Assembly: GCA_002134785.1 (NCBI GenBank)
Contig: MBQZ01000018.1
Coordinates: 310,001-374,000 of the forward strand
Direction: 5' to 3'
DNA: 64,000 nucleotides
Origin: Crenothrix sp. D3
GTDB taxonomy: Bacteria; Pseudomonadota; Gammaproteobacteria; Methylococcales; Methylomonadaceae
Shown here: piece by piece, positions 43,501 to 53,162 of the stretch
How the letters are laid out: the number at the start of each line of letters is the position of its first letter
How positions within the stretch are numbered: the first letter of the stretch is position 1
Translations under genes and position numbers: made by a program
Notes under the pieces: model-generated
What the model was told of the DNA's origin: nothing
Seen by the model: the letters and a program-made list of their open reading frames with translations, nothing else
Databases searched by the model: none

Positions 43501-45126
43501 ATGAGCATAAGCAACACCGTTAAATCTATCCAAGACATCATGCGCAAAGACACAGGCGTTGATGGCGATGCCCAACGTATAGGTCAGCTCGTCTGGATGC
43601 TGTTTTTAAAAGTCTTTGATGACAAAGAAACCGAATGGGAAATGACCAAAGACCATTATCAATCACCCATTCCAGAAAATTTACGCTGGCGTAACTGGGC
43701 AAAAGAGCCTGAAGGCATAACAGGTGAAGAGCTAAAAAACTTCATCGACAACGAACTATTCCCCCGTTTAAAAGACTTAAAAGCCGAAGCTGATGACAGC
43801 GCGAAATACGTCATCGGTAGCCTGTTTGAAGATGCTTACAACTACATGAAATCAGGGCAACTGATTCGAGAAGTCCTCAACAAAATTCAAGCGGGTATCG
43901 ACTTTAACAAAAGCAAAGAACGCCACCTCTTTGGCGATATGTACGAACAAATTTTAAAAGGCTTACAAAGCGCGGGTAATGCGGGCGAATTTTACACACC
44001 CCGCGCCGTGACTGAATTTATCGTCAATCGCACCGACCCCAAACTAACCGAAAAAGTCCTTGATCCCGCCTGTGGCACAGGCGGCTTTTTGACCTGTACC
44101 ATAGATCACAAGCGCAAACACTACGCCAAAATAACCGATGACGAACAAGTGCTACAAAACAGCATCTACGGCATAGAGAAAAAACCCCTGCCGCATTTAC
44201 TCGCCACCACCAATATGTTTTTGCATGGCATAGAAATTCCTGTACAGATACGCCATGACAATACCCTAGCGAAAGCCTTAATCGCGTGGACACCCGAAGA
44301 ACGCGTTGATGTCATCATCACCAATCCGCCGTTTGGTGGCATGGAAGAAAACGGCATAGAAAGCAACTTCCCAAAAGAATTTCAAACCCGCGAAACCGCT
44401 GATTTATTCATGGTGTTAATCATCCGCTTACTCAAAGACGGTGGACGCGCCGCCGTAGTGTTACCCGATGGTTTCCTGTTTGGCGAAGGCATGAAAACCC
44501 GCCTCAAAGAAAAACTCCTCACCGAATGCAACCTACACACCATCGTGCGCTTACCCAATGGTGTGTTCAGCCCGTACACAGGCATTAAAACTAATTTATT
44601 ATTTTTCACCAAAGGCACACCAACTGAAACCATCTGGTTTTATGAACATCCTTATCCAGACGGCGTAAAAAATTACAACAAAACCAAACCCATGCGCTTT
44701 GCTGAATTTCAGCCTGAAATAGACTGGTGGGATAATCGACTAGCAACTGAACAAGCGTGGTGCGTGAATTTTGCCGAGCTTAAAACCAACGCAGAAGCCA
44801 AAGCCAAACCACATTGGCAACACGCCGACACCCTGAAACAACAAGCCGCCCACAATGGCATCACAGCCACTGAAAAACTCGCCTTATTAAATCAGGCAAA
44901 AGAACAGCAGCAAGCAGGCGATGCTATTTACAACGCCATTTTTAATTTAGACTGTAAAAATCCGCATAAAATAGAACAAGATAACCACGACCCTGAAAGT
45001 CTATTAAGCCACTACACCGAACAACAACAAGAGATTGAAGCCTTGCGGCAACAACTCAAAACGATATTAAATGCCGCTTTGACTAATCCCCCCCAACCCC
45101 CCTTTTTCAAAGGGGGGAGTAAGTAA
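43501..45126 (+). CDS. hsdM: Type I modification methyltransferase subunit
   Basis: 541 residues. The N-terminal HsdM helical domain (SISNTVKSIQDIMRKD) is followed by SAM motif I LDPACGTGGFLT and catalytic motif IV ITNPPFGGM, typical N6-adenine methyltransferase signatures. The C-terminus is a Glu/Gln/His-rich helical tail. The last residues (NPPQPPFFKGGSK) are encoded by a C/G-tract palindrome repeated elsewhere in this locus, so the natural C-terminus has been replaced or extended. Confidence 0.95.
   Translation: MSISNTVKSIQDIMRKDTGVDGDAQRIGQLVWMLFLKVFDDKETEWEMTKDHYQSPIPENLRWRNWAKEPEGITGEELKNFIDNELFPRLKDLKAEADDSAKYVIGSLFEDAYNYMKSGQLIREVLNKIQAGIDFNKSKERHLFGDMYEQILKGLQSAGNAGEFYTPRAVTEFIVNRTDPKLTEKVLDPACGTGGFLTCTIDHKRKHYAKITDDEQVLQNSIYGIEKKPLPHLLATTNMFLHGIEIPVQIRHDNTLAKALIAWTPEERVDVIITNPPFGGMEENGIESNFPKEFQTRETADLFMVLIIRLLKDGGRAAVVLPDGFLFGEGMKTRLKEKLLTECNLHTIVRLPNGVFSPYTGIKTNLLFFTKGTPTETIWFYEHPYPDGVKNYNKTKPMRFAEFQPEIDWWDNRLATEQAWCVNFAELKTNAEAKAKPHWQHADTLKQQAAHNGITATEKLALLNQAKEQQQAGDAIYNAIFNLDCKNPHKIEQDNHDPESLLSHYTEQQQEIEALRQQLKTILNAALTNPPQPPFFKGGSK
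45089..45120. repeat. C/G-tract palindromic repeat, copy 1 (inside hsdM 3' end)
   Basis: CCCCCCTTTTTCAAAGGGGGG core at 45097-45117, preceded by CCCCCCCAA. It overlaps the last codons of hsdM. Confidence 0.85.
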
Positions 45127-45228
45127 GAGTTTAGAATATTTTAAGCGCCGCATTAATAAAAAATACCAATCTCACCCTTTGAAAAATTGGGGGTAAGTAG
45201 AAAATATTTTAAACAAAAAATGCCAGTT

Positions 45229-45262
45229 CCCCCCTTTGAAAAAGGGGGGTTAGGGGGGATTA
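45229..45262. repeat. C/G-tract palindromic repeat, copy 2 (opposite orientation)
   Basis: A CCCCCCTTTGAAAAAG core followed by GGGGGTTAGGGGGGATT, the inverse of copies 1 and 3. It ends 7 bases before the DUF559 gene. Confidence 0.85.
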
Positions 45263-45268
45263 AATTTT

Positions 45269-45673
45269 ATGAAACAATACAATAAACAACTGAAACAGAA
45301 TTCTCGTACATTACGCAGTAATATGACGGATGCAGAAGAGATTTTATGGTCACGGTTACGACGAAAACAACTACTCAATACACAGTTTTATCGACAAAAA
45401 CCCCTAGCAAATTTTATTGTTGATTTTTATTGTGCGAAGGCGAATTTAGTCATTGAACTGGATGGTAGTCAACATTACAGCGAAGAAGGCAAAATGGCTG
45501 ACCAACAACGTGATGCCATATTAAATAACATGGGGCTTTTGGTATTACGGTTTAATAATTTACAGGTTTTGAATGAATTGGATGCAGTGATGACTGTTAT
45601 TTATCAAGCAGTTTCAAATCCCCCCCAGCCCCCCTTTTTCAAAGGGGGGAGCAGAAGCAGTGACTCCCTTTAG
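45269..45673 (+). CDS. DUF559 endonuclease-like protein
   Basis: 134 residues of the DUF559 family, related in fold to very-short-patch repair endonucleases. Typical segments: RTLRSNMTDAEEILWSRLRRKQL, FYRQKPLANFIVDFYC, LVIELDGSQHY and GLLVLRFNN. The Asp/Glu residues of FIVDFYC and VIELDGSQH are the expected active site. The last residues, NPPQPPFFKGGSRSSDSL, come from the palindromic repeat. The gene sits between hsdM and hsdS, bracketed by inverted copies of that repeat, and is not a standard part of type I systems. Confidence 0.88.
   Translation: MKQYNKQLKQNSRTLRSNMTDAEEILWSRLRRKQLLNTQFYRQKPLANFIVDFYCAKANLVIELDGSQHYSEEGKMADQQRDAILNNMGLLVLRFNNLQVLNELDAVMTVIYQAVSNPPQPPFFKGGSRSSDSL
45619..45649. 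repeat. C/G-tract palindromic repeat, copy 3 (inside DUF559 3' end)
   Basis: AATCCCCCCCAG followed by a CCCCCCTTTTTCAAAGGGGGG core (45629-45649), the inverse of copy 2. It encodes the C-terminal residues of the DUF559 protein. Confidence 0.85.
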
Positions 45674-45870
45674 AAATGGAGAACTAAATGAAGTAAAAAC
45701 ATTCCCCCCTTTGAAAAAGGGCGAGCAGAAGCAGTGACTCCCTTTAGAAATGGAGAGCCAAATGAAGTAAAAACATTCCCCTCTTTGAAAAAGGGCGAGC
45801 AGAAGCAGTGACTCCCTTTAGAAATGGAGAGCCAAATGAAGCAAAAACATTCCCCCCTTTGAAAAAGGGG
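45649..45870. repeat. Three tandem copies of a 74-bp unit
   Basis: Units start at 45649, 45723 and 45797 with GAGCAGAAGCAGTGACTCCC and end in a degenerate CCCCTTTGAAAAAGGG palindrome. They differ at only a few positions. The last palindrome (45852-45872) is intact. The repeats fill the DUF559-hsdS gap; no open frame is evident. Confidence 0.9.
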
Positions 45871-45907
45871 GGTCAGGGGGGATTTTTAAAATGAGTATTA
45901 CAGCGCA

Positions 45908-47635
45908 ATGAAACAGATAATAACCAATAATTTAGCAACATGGACAACCGCGCCTAAGGGTATTAAAAAGTTGCGCGAATTGATTTTAGAATTAGCGGTG
46001 CGGGGTTTATTAGTGCCGCAAGATACTAATGACGAACCTGCCAGCGAGTTATTAAAAAAGATTGCCGCCGAAAAAGCGCGGTTAGTGAGTGAGGGGAAAA
46101 TTAAACCGCCTAAACCGTTGGCGAAAATTAGTGAGGAAGAAAAGCCGTTTGCTTTGCCTGAAAGTTGGGAATTTGTCAGATTTGGTGAAATAACACACCA
46201 AATTACTGATGGAGCGCATCATACGCCAACCTATGTACCTAAAGGAGTTCCTTTTCTTTCGGTTAAAGATATGAGTTCAGGTGTTTTAAAATTTGAAAAT
46301 ACGCGATTTATTTCACAAGAACAGCATAACGAACTTACAAAGCGTTGTAATCCTAAATGCGGGGACTTGTTATTAACAAAAGTTGGTACGACAGGAATTC
46401 CGATACTTATTGAAACTGAACAACCTTTTAGTATTTTTGTCAGCGTTGCTTTAATTAAATTTGATAATACTAAAATTTCTGGAAACTACCTTAGTTTGTT
46501 AATAAAGTCGCCTTTTCTTAAGCATCAATCTGAAGAGGGAACAGAGGGCGTAGGAAATAAAAATTTAGTTTTGAGAAAAATTTCATCTTTTGTCTTAATG
46601 ATTCCACCACTCACTGAACAACAGCGCATTGTTGCTAAAGTGGATGAATTGATGCAGCTTTGCGACCGATTAGAAGAAAAGCAAAACGGTAGCGAAGCAA
46701 TGCACCGCCAGTTGGTGAACTGTTTATTAACCACGCTGACCGAAGCCACCGATGCACAAACTTTTCAAGCGGCGTGGTCACGGATTGCGGCAAATTTTGA
46801 TTGCCTTTTCACCACAGAACACAGCATCGAACAGTTAAAACAAACCATCCTGCAATTAGCCGTCATGGGCAAGTTAGTCCCACAAAACCCCAACGACGAA
46901 CCCGCCAGCGAGTTATTAAACAAAATAGCCACCGAAAAAGCCCAGCTTCTTACCGAGGGCAAAATCAAAAAACCAAAGCTATTTCCGAAAATTGGGGAAC
47001 AGGAAAAGCCATTTGATTTGCCAAAAATATGGGAGTGGGTAAGATTAAATGAATTGGTTAATGTAATGGATGCTGGTTGGAGTCCTGCTTGTATTGCCTC
47101 TGCATCGCCTTCAAATGATGTTTGGGGAGTTTTGAAAACAACGTCTGTTCAAATCATGGAATATCTGGAAGATAAAAATAAAGAGCTACCACAAAAATTA
47201 GAACCTAAAATGCAATACGAGGTTAAAGTTGGTGATATTTTAATTACTAGGGCTGGCCCCGAAAATCGTGTCGGGATTGCCTGTTCAGTGCAAAAAACAA
47301 GACCAAAGCTGATGATTTCCGACAAAATAATAAGATTCAATTTAGTTGAAATTGGAATTAGTGAACAATTCATATCACTTTGTCTGAATACTGGTGCAAC
47401 TTCTGAATATTTAAAAAAAGTAAAGTCAGGAATGGCTAAAAGCCAAATGAATATTTCTCAAGATAATCTTAATCTAGCGCCTATTCCACTCCCCCCACTC
47501 GCCGAACAACACCGCATAGTAACCAAAGTCGATGAACTTCTAACCCTGTGCGAACAACTAAAAACCAAACTCGCCACCGCCCAAACCCTGCAACAACAAC
47601 TGGCTGAAACCCTAGTACAAAAAGCCATTGCTTAA
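45908..47635 (+). CDS. hsdS: Type I specificity subunit
   Basis: 575 residues. Two target-recognition domains are separated and followed by conserved helices. The first half starts IKKLRELILELAVRGLLVPQ and ends PPLTEQQRIVAKVDELMQLCDRLE; the second repeats TILQLAVMGKLVPQNP and PPLAEQHRIVTKVDELLTLCEQLK. Each recognition domain has the typical WEF/WEWVRL opening. The DNA target cannot be predicted. It lies 782 bases after hsdM instead of the usual tight coupling. Confidence 0.93.
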   Translation: MKQIITNNLATWTTAPKGIKKLRELILELAVRGLLVPQDTNDEPASELLKKIAAEKARLVSEGKIKPPKPLAKISEEEKPFALPESWEFVRFGEITHQITDGAHHTPTYVPKGVPFLSVKDMSSGVLKFENTRFISQEQHNELTKRCNPKCGDLLLTKVGTTGIPILIETEQPFSIFVSVALIKFDNTKISGNYLSLLIKSPFLKHQSEEGTEGVGNKNLVLRKISSFVLMIPPLTEQQRIVAKVDELMQLCDRLEEKQNGSEAMHRQLVNCLLTTLTEATDAQTFQAAWSRIAANFDCLFTTEHSIEQLKQTILQLAVMGKLVPQNPNDEPASELLNKIATEKAQLLTEGKIKKPKLFPKIGEQEKPFDLPKIWEWVRLNELVNVMDAGWSPACIASASPSNDVWGVLKTTSVQIMEYLEDKNKELPQKLEPKMQYEVKVGDILITRAGPENRVGIACSVQKTRPKLMISDKIIRFNLVEIGISEQFISLCLNTGATSEYLKKVKSGMAKSQMNISQDNLNLAPIPLPPLAEQHRIVTKVDELLTLCEQLKTKLATAQTLQQQLAETLVQKAIA

Positions 47636-47650
47636 TCTGGAGACCTAACT

Positions 47651-48025
47651 ATGAAAACAAAAGACATTCAAAAAACCTTAGAAACCGCTTTACTCGATAA
47701 CGGCAACATGGAACAGGGTTTGTATGAATATGAATTAGAGGAGCTATTAGACGAATTAATAGAATCCATGATTGCTGATAACGATGATTTTCTGTTTGCC
47801 GTGACCACGCAGAAAAACAACCTCACAGGTAAACTGAGCAGCGCGATGCTGTTAATTGAAAAATCAGGGGCAGTCCATATCAATGAATTCGCTAGGGATA
47901 GACTAAAAGCATTATGGAAAGATGCTTATGTACGAAATATGAAAAAATTAATCCCCGCCTTTGCCAAACAATTACAAGAAGGCGATATACCCATCAATGG
48001 CGTTAAAACAGTCTTGCAGGCTTGA
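47651..48025 (+). CDS. Hypothetical acidic protein after hsdS
   Basis: 124 residues, starting 15 bases after hsdS, with CTGGAGACC before its ATG. It is helical and charged (LYEYELEELLDELIESMIADNDDFLF, then KDAYVRNMKKLIPAFAKQL). I know no function. Its tight position implies co-transcription with hsdS; a regulatory or anti-restriction role would be speculation. Confidence 0.7.
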   Translation: MKTKDIQKTLETALLDNGNMEQGLYEYELEELLDELIESMIADNDDFLFAVTTQKNNLTGKLSSAMLLIEKSGAVHINEFARDRLKALWKDAYVRNMKKLIPAFAKQLQEGDIPINGVKTVLQA

Positions 48026-48042
48026 TATAGCTGAAGCACAAT

Positions 48043-48139
48043 AAAATGATACCGTTCGTGGTGAGCTTGTCGAACCACCACAGCCCTTCGACTGTTCGAC
48101 AAGCTCACAGCTCAGTGCGAACGGTTTTGTAATCATTTT
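48043..48139. repeat. Large dispersed inverted repeat at operon end
   Basis: AAAATGATACCGTTCG and CGAACGGT...ATCATTTT flank an inner pair GGTGAGCTTGTCGAAC/GTTCGACAAGCTCAC. It is placed between the convergent hsd genes and lspA. GTGAGCTTGTCGAAC-type repeats are widespread in proteobacterial genomes. It may also end transcription. Confidence 0.75.
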
Positions 48140-48202
48140 AGACGGTTGGCTATAGCATTGAGATGCCTTATTTAAGAGGTATATCGCTCGATATTGTTAC
48201 GA

Positions 48203-48691
48203 TTACTCTCCGTCTTTAGCTTTGCCTAAACCAAATGATTCGGCTAACATCAACATTACGCCTAAAGTAATTGCCGAATCGGCAATATTAAAGGCGGGCC
48301 AATGCCAAGTGCCGTAATAGACATCAAGAAAATCAATAACATAACCGTAAACTAATCGATCAATTAAATTACCGACTGCGCCGCCTAAAATCAGCGATAG
48401 GGCTATCGCTAACAGCGTTTCATGTTTTTGCAATCGACTCAGCCACACGGTAATGATGATACTAATCACTAACGCCAGTCCTGCAAAAAACCAGCGTTGC
48501 CAGCCACCTGCTTCACTTAAAAAACTAAATGCCGCACCTGTGTTATGGAGGTATGTAATTTTAAAAAACGGTAAAATTGGTATGGATTGATAAAGCTGCA
48601 TCGAACTATCGACAATTAATTTACTGCTCTGATCTAATACTAATGCCAACAGTGATAACCATAACCATTTTAACTGCATAACATTACGCAT
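48203..48691 (-). CDS. lspA: Lipoprotein signal peptidase
   Basis: 162 residues from the ATG at 48691, which overlaps the ileS stop; ATG at 48679 or GTG at 48706 are alternatives. Four transmembrane segments; the aspartic-protease signatures are [23 protein letters not shown] and [11 protein letters not shown], with the two catalytic Asp residues. It removes signal peptides of prolipoproteins. It is coupled to ileS as in E. coli. Confidence 0.95.
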   Translation of the reverse strand: MRNVMQLKWLWLSLLALVLDQSSKLIVDSSMQLYQSIPILPFFKITYLHNTGAAFSFLSEAGGWQRWFFAGLALVISIIITVWLSRLQKHETLLAIALSLILGGAVGNLIDRLVYGYVIDFLDVYYGTWHWPAFNIADSAITLGVMLMLAESFGLGKAKDGE

Positions 48692-51548
48692 AGTGGCGTT
48701 GCTCACCTGTACCCGCTACGTTCTCTACGCAGCGATTACACAATTCTGGATGGGTTTCATCATTGCCCACATCAGGACATTGATGCCAGCAACGCACGCA
48801 TTTTTGATGCTCAGACACATACACTTTTAACCTAACACCCTGCATATCGGTTTGCACGGCATCTTCTGGACAGTCATACTCATAATCGTTGACTGCGGTA
48901 GCTCTGGATGTCATTAGTATAAAATGCAGTTCTTTTTCCAATTGTTTTAGCACGTCAAAAAAGTTCAATTCTTTGGAGGCATCACTTAACACATGAAACA
49001 CTAAGTAATCATAATACAGCACGACTTCGGCATTGAGTGATGAGCCAATCAAGCCTTGAGCGCGACTTTTTTCCAGTTCTTTACTGACCGTGGCGCGAAT
49101 GTCCATGAGTCGTTGCCAAAAATTTCGATTCATCGGTGAGTTTTCGTCTAGCGGTATTAAACCCTCATACCACGTTTCTAAAAACACGGATTCGCTACGT
49201 TTTCCGGGTAAATACTGCCAAATTTCATCTGCTGTGTAACTGATAATAGGTGCTAACCAACGGGTCAATGCTTCCAGCACATGGTACATTGCAGTTTGCG
49301 CTGAACGTCTTGCTAAGCTATCGGCTTTGGCGGTGTATTGGCGGTCTTTAATAATGTCTAAATAAAAACCGCCTAAATCAAGCGCACAAAAATGATGTAT
49401 TTCTTGGTATATTTGTTGAAACGCATAGTTGTCGTAAGCAGTTTTAACGCCTTCTTGTAACAGAAAAGCTCTATCAATCACCCAGCGGTCAAGTGCTAAT
49501 AAATCGTCATTAGCAACTAGATGTTGTTCTGGATCAAAATCCGCTAAATTGGATAATAAAAACCGTGCGGTATTGCGTAAGCGGCGATAACCATCAGAAG
49601 TACGTTCTAAAATTTCATCGGAAACGCGCATTTCCGAACGGTAATCAGTCGCCGCTATCCATAAACGCAACACGTCCGCGCCTAAATTTTTCATCACTGA
49701 TTGCGGTGGAATCACATTGCCTTTGGATTTAGACATTTTTTCGCCGTTTTTATCAACGGTAAAACCATGCGTCAATACTGATTTATAGGGTGCAGCGGCA
49801 TTCATTGCCACCGAAGACAATAACGATGACTGAAACCAGCCACGGTGTTGATCTGAGCCTTCTAAATATAAATCCGCAGGAAAACTCAGTGATTCACGGC
49901 GTTTTAATACCGCTTCGTGAGTGACACCCGAATCAAACCATACGTCCAGCGTGTCAGTGGTTTTGTCGTAATCTTTGGCTTCCTCGCCCAATAATTCAGC
50001 GGCTTCTAAATCAAACCACGCGTCTATGCCTTGTTGTTCAATGCGTAACGCGATTTGTTCAATCAGTTCAGCGGTGCGCGGGTGCAGTTCGCCCGTTTCT
50101 TTATGGACAAATAAAGTAATCGGCACGCCCCAAGTGCGTTGTCGTGAAATACACCAATCAGGACGACCGTCTATCATGCTTTCAATACGCGCTTGACCCC
50201 ATTCTGGAATCCATTCAACGCGTTTTACTTCGCTTAGCGCGAGGTCACGCAAACCGTTTTGATTCATGGAAATAAACCATTGCGGTGTGGCGCGGAAAAT
50301 AATCGGTGTGTGGTGTCGCCAGCAATGTGGATAGCTGTGCAGAATCGCATGATGATGAACGAGTTTGCCCTTTTCCTCTAGCACTTCTAATACATGAGCA
50401 TTCGCATTAAAAACGTGTTCGCCTGCGAACAGTTCGGTGTTAGGTAAAAATACGCCATCACCACCGACTGGGCATTCTACGGGTAAATTATAAACCCGCC
50501 CAACCACATAATCTTCTTGACCGTGTGCGGGAGCAGTATGTACCGCGCCAGTCCCTGCGTCAGTCGTGACATGATCGCCTAAAATAATCGGCACTTGTCT
50601 ATCATAAAAAGGATGTTGCAATAACTGGTGTTCTAACGCTGAACCTTTGCAATACGCGATAACGCGGTAATCATCAACACCATAACGCAACATTGCATCT
50701 TTCAATAAGGCTTCGGCAATCACTAAGCGTTCAGTCGGGCATTGTACAACCGCATAATCTAACTCAGGATTCAATGCCACTGCCTGATTAGCGGGTAATG
50801 TCCACGGTGTAGTTGTCCAAATCACTACCGATAACGCACCATGCCCTTCGTGGTCGGGTACATGATGACAGTTGGCTAAAAAGGCTGCTTCATTAACCAC
50901 GGTAAAACGCACATCAATTGCAGGCGAATGTTTATCTTCGTATTCCACTTCGGCTTCCGCTAACGCAGAGCCGCAATCGGTACACCAATGCACAGGTTTT
51001 GAGCCTTTAGTCACATGACCATTCGCCACAATTTTACCCAACGAGCGCACAATATCAGCTTCAAACGCAAAATCCATCGTTAAATAAGGATGCTCCCAAT
51101 CGCCCAAAATTCCTAGACGCACAAAGGCTTCTTTTTGAATTTCAACTTGTTTAGCGGCGTATTCTCGACAGGCTTTACGAAACACCGTCGGCGATACTTT
51201 AATGCCCGCTTTACCGATTTTTTTCTCAACTTGTAATTCAATCGGTAAACCGTGGCAATCCCAACCGGGTGTATACGGCGCGTCAAAACCACTTAAGGTT
51301 TTAGATTTAAGAATAATGTCTTTCAACACTTTATTAACGGCATGACCAATATGAATTTCACCATTCGCATAAGGCGGGCCATCATGCAGAATAAACGGTG
51401 GTCGTCCTGCGCAGGTTTGACGAATTTTTTGATACAGCGTGGTTTCATTCCATTTTTTCAAACGTTCAGGTTCACGTTGCGCTAAATTGCCCTTCATAGG
51501 AAACGCAGTATTAGGTAAATTCAGGGTTTTTTTATAATCAGTAGTCAT
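48684..51548 (-). CDS. ileS: Isoleucyl-tRNA synthetase
   Basis: 954 residues. The HIGH signature is [12 protein letters not shown] and KMSKS is [10 protein letters not shown]. Editing-domain segments such as [14 protein letters not shown] are present, and the C-terminal zinc site is CVRCWHQCP...CNRCVENV. Full-length and typical of the bacterial type. Confidence 0.98.
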   Translation of the reverse strand: MTTDYKKTLNLPNTAFPMKGNLAQREPERLKKWNETTLYQKIRQTCAGRPPFILHDGPPYANGEIHIGHAVNKVLKDIILKSKTLSGFDAPYTPGWDCHGLPIELQVEKKIGKAGIKVSPTVFRKACREYAAKQVEIQKEAFVRLGILGDWEHPYLTMDFAFEADIVRSLGKIVANGHVTKGSKPVHWCTDCGSALAEAEVEYEDKHSPAIDVRFTVVNEAAFLANCHHVPDHEGHGALSVVIWTTTPWTLPANQAVALNPELDYAVVQCPTERLVIAEALLKDAMLRYGVDDYRVIAYCKGSALEHQLLQHPFYDRQVPIILGDHVTTDAGTGAVHTAPAHGQEDYVVGRVYNLPVECPVGGDGVFLPNTELFAGEHVFNANAHVLEVLEEKGKLVHHHAILHSYPHCWRHHTPIIFRATPQWFISMNQNGLRDLALSEVKRVEWIPEWGQARIESMIDGRPDWCISRQRTWGVPITLFVHKETGELHPRTAELIEQIALRIEQQGIDAWFDLEAAELLGEEAKDYDKTTDTLDVWFDSGVTHEAVLKRRESLSFPADLYLEGSDQHRGWFQSSLLSSVAMNAAAPYKSVLTHGFTVDKNGEKMSKSKGNVIPPQSVMKNLGADVLRLWIAATDYRSEMRVSDEILERTSDGYRRLRNTARFLLSNLADFDPEQHLVANDDLLALDRWVIDRAFLLQEGVKTAYDNYAFQQIYQEIHHFCALDLGGFYLDIIKDRQYTAKADSLARRSAQTAMYHVLEALTRWLAPIISYTADEIWQYLPGKRSESVFLETWYEGLIPLDENSPMNRNFWQRLMDIRATVSKELEKSRAQGLIGSSLNAEVVLYYDYLVFHVLSDASKELNFFDVLKQLEKELHFILMTSRATAVNDYEYDCPEDAVQTDMQGVRLKVYVSEHQKCVRCWHQCPDVGNDETHPELCNRCVENVAGTGEQRHYA

Positions 51549-51566
51549 AAACTTTTTATCTCAGGT

Positions 51567-51776
51567 TTAATAATGCGGAGGTACTTCATCAATAGCTGTA
51601 TCGCCGCCCATGCCTTCGGTGGATAAGCTCTTAATACGCTCATTTAGTAATTGGCAGGTCGTTTCTAAGCGTTGTATCTGTAGCTGTTGCGCACTGACTA
51701 TGTTGTTCAGTGCTTGTAGTAAATCTTCTTGATAAGCAGCTTTTATTTCTAATTCGATGAGTCGGTCATTATTCAT
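51567..51776 (-). CDS. slyX: SlyX-family protein
   Basis: 69 residues. Nearly all coiled coil (LIELEIKAAYQEDLLQALNNIVSAQQLQIQ) with the C-terminal PPHY of SlyX. The function is unknown. It lies five bases after hemN and 18 before ileS on the same strand. Confidence 0.9.
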   Translation of the reverse strand: MNNDRLIELEIKAAYQEDLLQALNNIVSAQQLQIQRLETTCQLLNERIKSLSTEGMGGDTAIDEVPPHY

Positions 51777-51780
51777 CTGT

Positions 51781-53160
51781 TTAAATTACTCTGGAAAATT
51801 GTTGCTGTTTTTGTGCCAGATAGCGGTCAAATACCATGCAGATATTGCGTATCAATAAACGACCAACGGGCAATACACTAATGCCGTCCGCGTTGACTGT
51901 GAGTAATCCATCGGCTTGCATGGGTGCTAGGGCTTGAAGTTCATCAGCAAAATACTCGCCAAAGCTAATCGCGCAACTGTGTTCAATAGCGGCAAACGAT
52001 AATTCAAAGTGACAGATTAACTGCATAATCACTGAGCGGCGTATTTTATCATCTTCGTGTAAATCCACGCCTTTAAAGACGGGCAGTTTTCCTTGGTTAA
52101 TCAGTTGGTCATAACTTTCTAAATCTTTGACATTTTGGCTATAGGCATCACCCACCTGCCCTATTGATGTAATGCCTAAACCGATTAAATCACAATCGGA
52201 ATGGGTCGAATAGCCTTGAAAATTGCGGTGTAACAAGCCTTGCCGTTGCGCAATCGCCAGTTCATCATCGGGTTTAGCGAAGTGATCCATGCCGATATAA
52301 ACATAACCTGCCTCGCTTAGGCGTTGCCCTACATTTTGTAGAATGGCTAGTTTTACGTCTGGGCTAGGTAAATCAGCATCATTAATTTGCCTCTGAGTTT
52401 TAAAACGTGCAGGAATATGTGCGTAGTTAAAAATCGACAGGCGGTCAGGACTGACACGCAAAATTTTATCCAGCGTTTTGCTAAAACTATCGACGGTTTG
52501 CAACGGCAAACCATAAATCAAATCAATATTAGTAGAACGAAAACCTTCGGCTCTTGCTGCGGTTAATACGGCAAAGGTTTGAGCTTCGCTTTGAAGGCGA
52601 TTAACGGCTTTTTGTACCGCAGGGTCAAAATCTTGTACGCCTAAACTGATGCGATTAAAACCCAAGCTACGCAGTTGTTGAATCGTGTGTAGATTGGTTT
52701 CTCTAGGATCAACTTCAATGGAATATTCACCGCTGTCATCGTTTTTTAAGGAAAAATGTTCGCGTGTAGCCGTCATGACTTGCTGCATTTGCGCATAATC
52801 TAAAAAAGTCGGCGTACCACCGCCCCAATGCAGTTGATTAACAACGCGGTTTTTATCAAATAACTCGCCCTGCATGGCAATTTCTTTGCATAGATTATCG
52901 ACGTAAGGCTGCGCGTGTGACCGATTTTTGGTGATGATTTTGTTGCACGCGCAATAAAAACACACGGTATCGCAAAAGGGAATATGCACATATAACGATA
53001 ACGGGCCACCTGCGGCATTGGATTTTGCAATGTGCTGCTGGTAATCAATATCGGTAAATCCTTCGTGTAATTCCAGCGCGGTGGGATACGAGGTATAACG
53101 CGGCCCTGCTTTATCGTAGCGATTAATTAGGGGCAAATCGAATTGTAAAGATTGATCCAT
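51781..53160 (-). CDS. hemN: Oxygen-independent coproporphyrinogen III oxidase
   Basis: 459 residues. A radical-SAM protein with the CxxxCxxC cluster in FCDTVCFYCACNK and the YVHIPFC context. The GGGTPTFL SAM region and EVDPRE follow. Length and the N-terminal PRYTSYPTALELHEGF fit HemN rather than HemW. It decarboxylates coproporphyrinogen III in anaerobic or low-oxygen haem synthesis. The ccm genes next to it use haem. Confidence 0.97.
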   Translation of the reverse strand: MDQSLQFDLPLINRYDKAGPRYTSYPTALELHEGFTDIDYQQHIAKSNAAGGPLSLYVHIPFCDTVCFYCACNKIITKNRSHAQPYVDNLCKEIAMQGELFDKNRVVNQLHWGGGTPTFLDYAQMQQVMTATREHFSLKNDDSGEYSIEVDPRETNLHTIQQLRSLGFNRISLGVQDFDPAVQKAVNRLQSEAQTFAVLTAARAEGFRSTNIDLIYGLPLQTVDSFSKTLDKILRVSPDRLSIFNYAHIPARFKTQRQINDADLPSPDVKLAILQNVGQRLSEAGYVYIGMDHFAKPDDELAIAQRQGLLHRNFQGYSTHSDCDLIGLGITSIGQVGDAYSQNVKDLESYDQLINQGKLPVFKGVDLHEDDKIRRSVIMQLICHFELSFAAIEHSCAISFGEYFADELQALAPMQADGLLTVNADGISVLPVGRLLIRNICMVFDRYLAQKQQQFSRVI

Positions 53161-53162
53161 GT

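Noticed and set aside
45649-45870. CRISPR-like array
   Set aside because: Three 74-bp units are contiguous tandem copies without unique spacers, and no cas gene is present.
40369-48139. Intact integrated element at tRNA-Arg
   Set aside because: No integrase, no repeated tRNA end and no phage genes were found, so only a decayed island is suggested.
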